From Prostheceraeus crozeri (taxonomy: Eukaryota > Platyhelminthes > Polycladida > Euryleptidae): DNA of 64,000 bases. The notes beneath the pieces are model-generated. The model did not search any database. It had not been told where the DNA came from and saw nothing but the letters and a program-made list of their open reading frames with translations. The stretch is from contig CAJQUW010000515.1 in assembly GCA_907163375.1 (NCBI GenBank), positions 124,001-188,000 on the forward strand, in the 5' to 3' direction. Below are positions 31,012 through 42,160 of the stretch, one piece after another. Within the stretch, counting starts at the first letter, position 1. Each line of letters opens with the position of its first letter. The position numbers and the translations under genes were made by a program.

Positions 31012-33214
31012 ACTAATTTACTTAGTCTATAAATCATTTTTTTAAAAAAAATTTGATTTGTTCTGTGAAGTCAATAACTCAAAAATTCATTTTCAACCAA
31101 AATGCCACGATTTCTCCATTGGAAATACATCGGCTTTTGAAAGCAGTATTTATGAAGGACATGCAATCTGATCCAAAGGACGTTCAGTTTTGGGGCAGTC
31201 AAGAGGCAATAATTCTATGTGCAAGTTTCTTCCCTACACAACCTCGTGCTCGCTGCCGCGATGCATTACTTGAGCACTATTGGCCATCATCAGTTATCAA
31301 ACAATTCTTCTGCGAGTCACTTCTGTGCCTTGTAAAGCAACTTGCATTGTCAGTGATTTGCGTTGTTTTTCTCTTTTAAGCATCACCGTGTACAAGCATC
31401 ATCGTATACAACGCTCTACAATTAATAAGTTCTTAACGATTTCGATGTTATCCAGACCTGTGACTTCTACAAATGACTTCGAATTCCATAAGATCAAGTA
31501 ATCAAAGCTTTCATAAATAAAAGAAATAAAGAAAACATTTAAACTCTTCCACACCGTTTACAGAAATCTAACTCATCAAAGCTGATCAAAAAATTTTGAC
31601 TGATGATGACTTTTACACTAACAGATAATTTACTTTTCCTCATGCGTTTTATTCATGAAGCAGGGATAATAAACATTGTTTATACTTGAGACAAATTAGT
31701 TTGATTAGGCGAACACTTTTCTTCCACATGGTCAGATTTTACTTATTTCACTCTCATTTTTCTGTGCTGAGTGCTTAACAAAAGTGCAGAGTGAACACAT
31801 TTCAACAGTCACAGGTTTGACCCGACGAAGGATTGAACACCGGACTCTCAGACGAAAAACAAGCACTCTTCCACCATAAGGCCACTGCGCCGGTTGATCT
31901 TTATAATCGGTTTCTTAAGCTTTCTCATTACGAACATTTCTGGGTTTCATAGATATTTCAAAATTATTTTTACTGACTTCGAACTGTATAATTTAGCCAA
32001 TTGGTTATTGCTTGTTGTTCTCAAACTGTTGATAAGGATTCCTTTTATTTCATTTTATAGTTATTATGTGAATCTTATATGAGTTCCATGGAATTCTAAT
32101 AACGCTTTGAATCATGGTTGCGCCGGTGGTAATTTTCATTTTGTAATCTGACAATGAGAAAATGATTTGACCATGGCAATCACCAACGGATTTTTTCGAA
32201 AAGAGTCCTTATATAGTAAAAGTATTTACTCAGGTTGGTAAGATTTTGACTATGAATTTGAAAGCAACTGGGTCACTGATGACCAAAACGATAGGCAGCA
32301 ATAAGTGTTTTTTATTCTATTTTTGCTGGAGTTACTCGTCGGTGACCTCAGATCCAGTCGGCATTACCGCAAGTGCCTGCCAGTGAGCAATGAATCGAAA
32401 AAAACAATTAATTAACTGGTGAATTCATTTCTTAATTTTAGTGTTTTTATACTTTAAGCTGCACATGCGTATAAAGATCTTACTTTTCATCGTTCTAAAA
32501 AACTATGATAGAGCAATATGTAAGCTAAAATTCGTAATGAGAACCGCATGGGAATGAGACTGTTGTTTTGTCTGCATTCTCTTGCACTTCGTTCATTTGT
32601 ATTTTACATTAATGATCCAGAAAGTTTGAAAATTTCCGGTCCTTTCAAATCCTGGAAATCTTGGACTTCGTCACGCTCATTCTCCGCTCCAGAAACCTCT
32701 GCTTCCTACTGCTCCACTACGCTCCGATTACTCATCCCTTATCACTTGCCCATATCTAGATTAATTTCTCATTCTAACCACAGTCAGTAGAGACATAACT
32801 TACATAAGTGGTAATGACCATTATTTACCAGTAATAGCAGTTATCATGGTAATAATACGACTTCATTACCAATGTCGCATCGTTGTTCGAACCAAAATGA
32901 ATCACCGTTGAATAAATCCATGGCTCAAGCTTTCCTTCTTTAACATTTCTTCCATTAGGAAGGAAGCTCATTCTACACTTCAATATGTTGCAAGTTCGGA
33001 TGGTTTTATATCAAACATAACAGAAATTCTTAGAATTTCAGGTCTAACATTATTTAAGAATTTAACAATATCGTCAAAGTGTTCAAAAGATAAGTGAGAT
33101 TCAATAACAATAATCCCCAATTTCTCGATGGAATTCTCAATTAAGTAAAACTCTCACACTCATGAAACACAAAGGAAGTCATCAAGTCATTGTCTGTCAG
33201 AATGTGAGATATCT
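31012..33214. other. No gene seen apart from a tRNA-like head
   Basis: Short ORFs (for example a 108-codon plus-strand frame at 31,053) lack domains and splice context. A tRNA-like segment lies at 31,820-31,897. Confidence 0.45.
31820..31897 (-). mobile_element. tRNA-like SINE head
   Basis: Minus strand: GCGCAGTGGCCTTATGG resembles an A box and CCGGTGTTCAATCCTTCG a B box, at tRNA-like spacing. Acceptor-stem pairing is poor, so it is a SINE or pseudogene rather than a working tRNA. Confidence 0.45.
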
Positions 33215-33352
33215 TGAATAAGCAAGTAAGTAAGTAAGTATATTTGAAATAATGAAAATCATGAGCAAACATATCCAAGTTTACAGATCAGCAGGAGGAT
33301 AATGGATTCTGCGTGAACAGAATGGCTGATGGACTGTTATGAAAGTCACAAA

Positions 33353-33735
33353 TTATATGTACATTTTGTTGAATAAAGACGTGCAACACGGTATGAACGA
33401 CTTTGAGCGTCGATTCGTAGTAGAATGGGGAAGAAGCAGATGTCCCGAGCGTGGCAAAGTTGTTGGAAATAAGTCGTGAAGAATATGATTAGGATCACTC
33501 ATATTTAGAAAAGTTCGAATTGCCTGATGGTCACGACGAATAGATAAAGGCGTAAAGTCACCACAATTGCAATTTTTTCCGCAGATAAGACGATGCGCTC
33601 TTCTATGAACTCGCTCTAGGCGATCACTCAATGTCTGAGGAAGTCCAACAAAAAGAGGTGAATTGTATTCCAAAACACTTTGCACGTACATTTTGTATAC
33701 AAGTATGAGATCTTCTTTGGATAAGAATTCATAAA
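33353..33735 (-). pseudogene. C-terminal RT piece of the 33-36 kb LINE
   Basis: The frame reads IYEFLSKEDLILVYKMYVQS, then a His/Arg-rich part (RVHRRAHRLIC) and FPTTLPRSGHLLLP, the C-terminal region seen in CR1/Jockey-like RT proteins. It continues the frame lost at 34,463 across the foldback insertion. Confidence 0.7.
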
Positions 33736-33737
33736 TA

Positions 33738-34460
33738 GTCCTGCAGCCAGAACGAGTTTCTGCAGGGAACGAGGCCGAAAGTGAGACTTCCACAGGATGA
33801 TGTACACCCTTTGCCTTCTACGAATCGCTGCGTCTGCCGTGTTCTAGTTAGTTCCTCTTCTTGTCAGACGGGATCAAAGAAAAACACATGCAAATCCAAT
33901 GGAACGCAGATTGCAGTTTTTGGCAAAAATGAAATTTTGTATGTTTTCTCTGATTAAATGAAAAGTTCTAAGCCCAGAGTCATAATTTTTGAAATGGAAT
34001 GTCTTCAGATTATTTCCTATGATGTGCATGTGCTATTATCATGCTTCTGATCGGCAATGTATGTGAGAATGTGGTTGAATGTGGATAAAGTTGCTCAAAA
34101 TGTTTGTATTTGCCGACATAAAGAGACTCGCAAAATTTTAATGTGTTTAGTTTTATAGACAGGGGTGCATGAAAATGAAAGGAAATGACCTGAAGACTGT
34201 CCATGTCAAAAATTATGACTCCGGGCTTAGTACTTTTCGTTTAATTAGAGAAAACATACAAAATTTCATTTTTGCCAAAAACTGCAATCTGCGTTCCATT
34301 GGATTTGCATGTGTTTTTCTTTCATCCTGTCTGACAAGAAGAGGAACTCACTAGAACTCGGCAGACGTGCCGATTCGAAGTAGTCATAGGATGTACATCA
34401 TTCTGTGAAAGTCTCACTTTCGGTCTTGTTCCCTGCAGAAACTCGTTCTGGCTGCCGGAC
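33738..34460. mobile_element. Foldback element inserted in the LINE
   Basis: Nearly matching inverted arms of about 290 bases (33,738-34,030 and 34,165-34,460) share GCAGCCAGAACGAGTTTC, CAAATCCAATGGAACG and GGCAAAAATGAAATTTTG. The centre is about 130 bases. TA stands at both borders, but the exact duplication is uncertain. It splits the RT frame, so it arrived after the LINE. No transposase. Confidence 0.75.
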
Positions 34461-34462
34461 TA

Positions 34463-35693
34463 AAACGCGTCGTATCACATAAAGTCTACTGCTTGCCTTT
34501 TTACACACGTTGCTTATGTGACTGTCCCATCTCAGTGAATTGGAAAAGGTCACACCCAGTATTACAAGTTCAGAACAGAAAGTGTAGGTGGTAGTTCGCG
34601 GAACACACAAATGAAATTTCTTCGATAGAATCATAGTTTTTGATTTGTCATCATTCAGCTCAAGGTCATGATCTTGACACCATTGCTTTACATTAAGTAT
34701 TTCATTATGAATAAGATCTGAAATTCCGGATAGTCTTTGAAATGGCTGTAAAAGAACAACATCATCTGCGAATTTGATCATGCACGTATTGGAATGCGAG
34801 GGAACAAGTGAGCCCAGATGAGAGGCAAACAAATAGGGAGACAACGAAGAACCCTGTGGCACCCCTGAAGAGATACTCGACTCACGACTGAATCGATTTT
34901 CGAGAACAACTCTTTGTCTCCTGTTGCTCAGAAAACTGGTGCACCATTTGATGAAGCTTGGTGGGAGACCATTAGCGGATAAAGAACTGATTAGTGATGA
35001 GTGTCTCAAACGATCGAACGCTTTCGCTATATCCAATGACGTGATCAGAACACCTTCATTCTCTTTTCTCTCCATTTCTTTAGTTACAAAATCGTGAATT
35101 TTTATGTGGGCTTGCAATGTGGAAGATTTGGGCCTGAATCCAAATTGGATACAACCATAATTTTCCAGCAGACTGTTTTTCACCGATAGCAAAGCAATCC
35201 GTTCGAAGATCTTAGCAAAAATCGGTGGAAGAGATATTGGTCTAGTGTCTTCAAAGGATGACGCACGTTTCTTGGCTAACTTCCACTGATCTGGATAATA
35301 ACCTTCAATAGCAGACAGAGCATACAAATGGGTCAGAGGTTCTGCCAATACCGATGCACATTCACGGATAAAATATGGAGGGATTCCGTCACTGCCAGTA
35401 GCTTTGCTCAATTTTACTTTGCACAGAAGGTCGAACACGAACGCGGCATCCAAATCCAAATCCCAATAATCGCAAGCCTGAGACATAACTTGATCGTTGT
35501 CAGCATTGTCCGATGGTCGAAAATTAGAACTGAAGTAACCATTAAACTTGGAAGCTGCCTCTTCCAACGTTTCAAATCGACTTGTTAACCTATGAAGAGC
35601 ATCTTGAGACTTTGCCTTCTTGCCTTCTTGCCTGAAAGGATATCGGCAGTTTTCCACAGGTCCTTCTTTCGGCTTTTTATGTCTTACTTCCAA
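34463..35693 (-). pseudogene. Reverse transcriptase part of the 33-36 kb LINE
   Basis: The frame carries KATGSDGIPPYFIREC, RPISLPPIFAKIFERI, TSLDIAKAFDRLRHSSL, SSGVPQGSSLSPYLF and IKFADDVVLLQ, the ordered RT motifs of non-LTR elements with FADD in place of the usual YADD. LGVTFSNSLRWDSHI follows. The open frame runs on into the foldback arm and ends at 34,398. The N-terminal side lacks a proper link to the endonuclease. Confidence 0.85.
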
Positions 35694-35815
35694 CGCTCTT
35701 TCGCATTTTGAATGTCTCTCTGTATTATCAACTTGAGGCTGTTATATCTACATAAGTCTCCTGTTCGAAAAGCAGCATATCGGCGGTTTATCTTTTCCTT
35801 GATTTGAGGGGTTAA

Positions 35816-36612
35816 TCAAGGCTTGTCTTGTGTTGTCATTGGAACGAAAGTAACGGGAATTGCTTGCATGGCTTGCATTATGACATCATAAAAACAATCG
35901 CATTTATCTTGTAAAGGGAGCTCAGACAGATACATAGAATGCCCAGGAAAGGAGCCGATGATGTTAACAGCTTTATCCACATTGCTTCGACAAAAATCAT
36001 AGACTTTATGAAAGTTCAAAGATTTCGCAGATGTTCTATTAACTGGTTCAATGAAAACACTTCGATGATCAGCCTTGCCGAAATTGGGACCGGCGATAGG
36101 AGGATTGCAGCAGTCCTTTAAGTGAGAATCAAGAAATATTTTATCGAGAACAGAATTACTCCTTGTAGGTAAGTTAACCACCTGTGTTAGACCTATTACA
36201 TCTGCAAGATCAGAGCAAGGCAATTGGTTCAATTCGCCAAGGACAATAAATCTTCGAGAACCTGAATCACAGCACAAATTATCAAAAGAATCGATGATAT
36301 AGTTAGTAATATTATTATAATCAATGACACGCAGATTTGGTGGAACATAAATCAGGAGAATGACCATCTGCTGAAGAGGAAGATTGAGCCATAAAGATTC
36401 GATGCACTTTGGAGGATCTGGGACATTGAGAATTTTACAGGGAATGGTACGTTTGACATAGAAACAAACTCCTCCTCCACGTCTATCTGGACGGTCACAA
36501 CGGTAGGGAGTACTATAATCAGGAATATGCAGTTTTCATCAGAAATAGCATCTGTTAACCAAGATTCACAGAAGGCTAGAATGTCAGGAAGTATAGAGCA
36601 GGAGAAGTTCAC
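35816..36612 (-). pseudogene. EEP endonuclease pieces of the 33-36 kb LINE
   Basis: Two frames (36,612-36,352 and 36,367-35,816) read PDILAFCESWLTDAI, then RFIVLGELNQLP, LPTRSNSVLDKIF and FGKADHRSVF. These are the E, GDFN, TR-x-LD and SDH positions of the apurinic-type endonuclease, with GDFN changed to GELN. A frameshift separates the two. Confidence 0.75.
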
Positions 36613-36649
36613 TACTTCGTCAATTTTCGGGCGTAGAGATTGTATATTC

Positions 36650-37359
36650 GCTCTATGCTTGTCATTATTATTTCGAAGTTATTCCTGCGTTCACTTTTAT
36701 TCATCTGTCTGTCCTTCAATTTTACCCTTTAATAACTTAAATATTTTCACAGATATATCCATGTTGTGTTGTTTTGGCTGTTTTTATACAGTCACTTGTT
36801 CAACCTTTTGGAGTGACCAGTGAGAACATAAAGCTTCGTCTTTTCATCTACATGCATTTGTCTGATTGAGGCTATGAGAATGTCAATCATGTCGTGCGCT
36901 CAAATATTTTATTTTTGAGCCGTTCTTCACAAAAAGCAGAATAATAGAATAAAAAGGTATGATCAAGTGTCCAAAACAAAAAAAGTAAAATAACATGTCA
37001 AAGCTGTTTGACAATGTATAATTTCGCGCGATAATTGATGCAAAATATCGAAGTTTCGGAACTATCATGCTATAACTGCTGATAATGATCATTCCTCTTC
37101 ATTCATTGTCACATTTATTATTCATTTCTGCGTTACGGCCGTACTGATGTTCTATTGCTTTAGTTTTCAAATTTCTAAACATAGCAACGCTTGAATACAA
37201 TAATCCTTGCCGTGCTAAAAACTTAACATCGAAGAAGTTTTATTATTCGTTCTTAGATCAAAACTGCAGTCACATGAATGTGACTAAATTTCTCTTAGTC
37301 CTACGTGTATCTATACCAGGCTCTAAAGCGCATTCATATCCAGGGACTAGAAGCGCTGA
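36650..37359. other. No gene seen
   Basis: AT-rich text with short ORFs only; probably the 5' flank of the LINE. Confidence 0.4.
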
Positions 37360-37715
37360 TCACTTTCTACGTCCTTGTCGGTTTCCACTTGACGATACTC
37401 CTCCACTACGTATACATTGTACATCAGCTTCTTCTTGGGCATCAACATTGTCTAGATCCCCGACTATCACATTGCACCAGGTCTTTCTTTGACGCCTCAC
37501 AGCACCCTTGACAGCAACTTTGATCCTGGTGACTTTCTTGACACAATCTGACCCTTTCTCCGTAAAAGACCAAAGCAACGCAACCTCTGTCTTCTGATGG
37601 AATCCAAGATGTTCTCCAGACCCATCTCATGTTGGAGCTCTTCATTAGACCTTCTCTCTGATTTTCTCACTCCACACATCCAAGGCATCATGCGCATCTC
37701 CGTAGATTGCAGCAT
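37360..37715 (-). pseudogene. 3' end of another LINE reverse transcriptase
   Basis: Minus-strand frames read STEMRMMPWMCGVRKSERRS, IRRQRLRCFGLL and, one frame over, GAVRRQRKTWCNVIVGDLDN. This order (RM-x-RWM, RRLRWFGH, GR-x-KK-x-W-x-D-x-I) marks the C-terminal region of a common group of LINE RT proteins. At least two frameshifts; no catalytic part present. Confidence 0.65.
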
Positions 37716-40700
37716 CTTTTCATGAGTAAGCTAGAGAGCAGGGGCCACGACTCAACCGCAAATCATTGCTTGACAGACATATGCTGCATACAACTGGCCT
37801 TTAACTCGCACATTTTACATGTTGCTCCGAATCACATTTCTAGTGTGAAACCTCTAATGGTGCTGTTCATTTACTCAAATTCGCTCATTTGCGTTTTAAA
37901 AGCAGTAATTTAAAATTTGTTATCACCAACTTCAATAGATTTTTTTTAAATTTTGTAATTTTCCCAAATTTTGACTCTAAATAACCTTTTTAACTGCTGT
38001 TGACGATGCCAAGCAGGTCAAATGTACTACGAAGTTGAATGTAGGTTAAATATATTGCGAGCACAAAAAGAACTTGATAAGATTGATTTCTAAAAGGAAT
38101 GCAGCTCAAACACACACATGAAATGTGGAAGATATTCCTTCAAAAGCAATCATTCCAATTGATCTGTGAAATTGCATTCTACTTTCCGAGTAACTTTAAA
38201 TGTGAAAATAAAGATGGACAACTTGCACATGACCGAAGAAATCAAATGATTACGAAAAGAAGTAAAAATTACTACTTCATTGGGACACTACTACTAGACA
38301 TTTAAATAAGTAGTATTCACACAATTCTCTGGAATAATAGACGAAAATGATTTGATTCACAGACTCACTAATATGTACAAAACTTTGCTTTCCATCAGAA
38401 GTTGTCATACAAGATGTCTGCAAATTTCAGACTTTCGAGAGAATGCATTTCAAAATAAGTCATGAATTAGTGCCTCAAGTGGACCAAACCCAGTGATTTT
38501 AGGAAAGAAGTTCGAAAATACACTAAAACTACACGCAAGCTACAAAATGGTAGATCAGACATCACGTTCTACTAATAGGGCCACGGGAAAATGCGACAGG
38601 ATGGAGTCGAATCCTCTCCTCCGTATGGGTAGGGTTATGACATGATTGCACATCACAGAAAGTTGACAAACATATGCCGGCATTATTCATCATCAACGAA
38701 AGCAGGTTCTTGTCGCAGGATATTTTACCTATACGCAACACAACTCAAAAGCCTGCAGTGAATTCTAGAATATCTTACTCTCATTTCTATAGTCTTGCGT
38801 TGTCAGGCATTGGTTTTGTCATTTCAAGAGTAAAAGAGTCACTTCAAAGTGGAAGTATTTGAATGTCATCATCGTTTTATACCTTTTGCGCCAGGCGTGT
38901 GGGCATTGATGTGAGAAAACGCTGTGATGACGTCACAGAAAGCTGTACCGAATATTCCATCCACACTCGTCAGTTGGTAAATGACAAACGATCTTTCAAT
39001 AAGGACTGCATCTGATCGACACCGAGTATAAAACAAAGACATTCACCTATCAGCTTGTGTCGCTTATTGATAGCATTGAACAGTGGTGATTGCAAGAATA
39101 AAATGCTGCCAGTAGGCCTACTTGACCTCTTACAGAGCAAAGTGCAAGAATCGTGCGAGATCGGACTTTATTGACATTTATTGACGAGTTCCTTTTACTT
39201 CAAGAAAGGCTTTTTTATGAAGCAGCTTGTTCCAGAAAAGGGTGTTCGATTTGGAATCAAAGGCTTCTCTTTGAATAACGGCGACACAGCACAATATACT
39301 TTCTACTTTCGACGCGGATAGAGAGGAATCTCAGCTATAGTATAGACTGACGATATTCTTCAAATTCAAGATCCGTCGTCCTCAGAAAAGATTGTTGTCC
39401 TACTATTTAACAAGAAGTACAAGATCAACAAGTCTTCCAACCGACAACACTGGTTCATCAGTATTCGATTGAATGAATTTATATTGAATCACAATGTCTT
39501 GCCATTCGAGTAGATCGTTGAGATTCGTCACTTAGTCATCAATCCAGTGCATTGCTTTCTTTCTATGCATCTTTGGAGGAGGGATCTGCTACTTCCACTC
39601 GGCCTCGCCCATCATTTTGTTGCAAGCAGTGTCAAAAAGGAGATGGAGTTTAAGCCAACCAAGCGGGGTGTTGGTGCACATGATGTCGAAAGAATACTCC
39701 ACTCTATCGTGCTCCTTTACCTACTCGCTTTAAGGAGTGGTATCAGGATAACATGCTAACAAGAAGTCATTCTAATAATGTGCAATTGCATGATTCATGT
39801 AGACTTCATTAGAAAGTCAGATTCTGTCTCTATATGAGTGAGAATTAGAGAGACCAAATCATTTTTCAATTTTTGAAAGTGACTTTTTCTAAATATGCCG
39901 GAACTGGTGGAATAATCCAATTTATGAGCCGGGAGCAAAGGGTTAAATTAATTGCTTTCGGTTTGGCTGCATAAACAATTGGTTTTTGTCAAATCAAATG
40001 AAACAATGTCGTTTCAAAATAATGTAAAGTGAAATATTGAAGGCAGCATTACACTCATATTATTTCCATATTGTCTTAAAGAGATTGACTAAACTGAAAT
40101 GATAACAATTAACACCAGTCTTGTGAAATTAATGCATAATAATAATTTCCGCTATTTCTGTCTCTAGACAATTCAATACAAGCGGATATTAGGTGAAATT
40201 ATTCAATGTCATCTGATCAATATGTAATGTACTTATCGATCTTGTCTCTATCGATGAAGAATTCTATAAAGGGACAAAACGTTTGCTTCACGAAATTCAA
40301 CGGCAGAGCACACAGCATTTCAAATTACTTGAACGTGGAATTCTGTCACTGACTTTTGACCTAAAATGAAGATAATGGCTAAGAGAGAATTCTTGATTAT
40401 TATCTATATTTAAGAGTTGCTCAGGCTACTCTATTTGCTCAAATATATGCGCATGTTTCTTTCATTTTGATCGAAACCTCAGGAAGTAGCTCATTATTGA
40501 TCATGTTCTCATTACGGTTATTGGAGGTCATTGAAGTGTTTCTGTCTCAACAGTGTACTTGTTATATGAATTGCAATAATGATGCTTCAATGAACATGAA
40601 AGGTCCAAGACCGAGTTTTCAGTAAGTAGAATTAGTGTCTGCCTTTCTGCTTTTTGTCGAAATTTGAATTACAATTGTCATCATTTATTTTCGGATACTG

Positions 40701-41261
40701 CTATCCTGTTGATTTCTACTAAAATATCTCAATAAATAAATTAGATTACACAAAGAGTTCCAGCAGTTTTAGAACGACTATTTTTTCGAAAACATCGTTG
40801 TCGGTTTCTTTGATGAGAAAGCGATTGAGGCTATTCATGAAATCAACAGTGCTAATTTTGCTTGATCAATAGTTGTCTACCCGATTTTCCGTCAATTGTC
40901 TTTCACGTTTAATGACTTGGCCGTCGCTGTCAGCTTTGGTGTAGTGATCCCTTTCATCAGAAGTGATTATTGATCAATGTACCTATCCGGTTATGTTTTC
41001 TCACTAATTTTCTCGTCTTCCAAATTCATTATTCATTAGTTCTTGAAAAGGCAAAAATACATTTCATCTTCAAATGATATTGTAGCATTCGCACTGTAAT
41101 TGCCGGACAACTTCAACGAGTCTCGCATCACAGGAATATCAATATTCTATTGCTGTTTTAGTGCTCAGCAGAAGCATTCGTGAGGTTTACTGAAGTCACA
41201 GAACTTTCATAAATGGAAGGTACAGGAGTAAAACATCACAAAGCAGTAACAGGTAGTAGTT
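37716..41261. other. No gene seen
   Basis: Short ORFs without domains or splice pattern. No convincing terminal repeats found by eye. Confidence 0.45.
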
Positions 41262-41338
41262 GATAGAATAGCTCAGCTGGTTAATGGGACGCGCTTCCGT
41301 GTGGAAGAGCAGAAGGTTCACAGTTCGAGTCGGTTCTC
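41262..41338 (+). mobile_element. tRNA-like SINE head or tRNA pseudogene
   Basis: TAGCTCAGCTGGTTAATGGG matches a tRNA A box region and GGTTCACAGTTCGAGTCGG a B box region at near-normal spacing. The acceptor stem does not pair well and no clear anticodon arm forms, so a working tRNA is unlikely. Confidence 0.5.
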
Positions 41339-41505
41339 CTGGAGAGCGAACACTACTCTCACCATATGCCACTAACCCTTAACTACGTATCTCCCTGGCA
41401 TCTAAATTGATTAGTATGTGGTAGCAGTCGATCCATTCCGTCCAGTCTTCTAGTTCAACGTCTGCTTACCTCCCTTGGTGTTCAGAATTGTCACATTCAC
41501 TTAAC

Positions 41506-41761
41506 CATAGAAATTTATAACAATAACGCTTCTAGAATGGAAATTAAGCTTCATGCAATGCACAATAACGGCACATAAATCGCACGCATTTTCACTTAGA
41601 TGCACCCGCCAACGTATGTATCATTGGGTTAGAATCAGTCACATGAGTAAATCGAAGGTTTTAATTGGTTCTTTATGCCCCAACTTAGTTCCCTCGGATG
41701 TGCCGCGACCTTGAATCATTTTCCATTCTAGCGAACTTCAGATAAACAATTTATTTCTATG
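41506..41761 (+). mobile_element. 256-bp hAT MITE family, copy 2, with perfect duplication
   Basis: The element starts CATAGAAAT and ends ATTTCTATG. CACTTAAC stands on both sides (41,498-41,505 and 41,762-41,769), a perfect 8-bp duplication. Subterminal CTAGAATGGAAATT and TTTCCATTCTAG form a second inverted pair. No coding capacity. Confidence 0.88.
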
Positions 41762-41796
41762 CACTTAACCAATATTTGCTGACGCTTAGTGTTAGC

Positions 41797-42052
41797 CATA
41801 GAAATTGACAACAATAAGACCTCTAGAATGGAAATTAAGCTACATGCAATGCACAATAACGGCGCATAAATCGCACGCATTTTCACTTAGATGCACCTGC
41901 CAACGTCTGTATCATTGGGTTAGAATTAGTCACATTAGTAAATCGAAGCTTTTAATTGGTTCTTCATGCCCCAACTTAGTTCCCTCGGATGTGCCGCGAC
42001 CTTGAGTCAATTTCCATTCTAGCGAACTTCAGATAAACAGTTTATTTCTATG
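41797..42052 (+). mobile_element. 256-bp hAT MITE family, copy 3, with perfect duplication
   Basis: It has the same length and ends as copy 2 and about a dozen base differences. GTGTTAGC flanks both sides (41,789-41,796 and 42,053-42,060). It lies 35 bases beyond copy 2 in the same orientation, yet the different duplications show two separate insertions. Confidence 0.88.
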
Positions 42053-42160
42053 GTGTTAGCCATTTTCAATAAACTACCTGCTTCAGATTAATACGAAAAC
42101 AATTCAACATAATAAACAGCATCCACATTTCCAATATGACCTGGAAATCGTCAACCAAAT

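Larger units (their letters stand above)
33215..36620 (-). mobile_element. Broken non-LTR retrotransposon (EEP endonuclease plus RT)
   Basis: From high to low coordinates the minus strand holds endonuclease pieces, a long RT frame and a C-terminal RT piece, ending in a (TTAC)n-type tail (GTAAGTAAGTAAGTA on the plus strand at 33,223-33,240). The same tail ends the longer element at 44.9 kb, which suggests related 3' priming. Frameshifts split the coding region, and a foldback element interrupts it at 33,738-34,460. Confidence 0.8.

Noticed and set aside
31053..31379. 108-codon plus-strand frame
   Set aside because: No domain and no splice context. The text could be a decayed exon but nothing supports it.
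37274..37511. Plus-strand frames of 68-72 codons
   Set aside because: Antisense shadows of the LINE RT C-terminal fragment.
41262..41338. Functional tRNA gene
   Set aside because: A and B boxes are present but the acceptor and anticodon stems do not pair.
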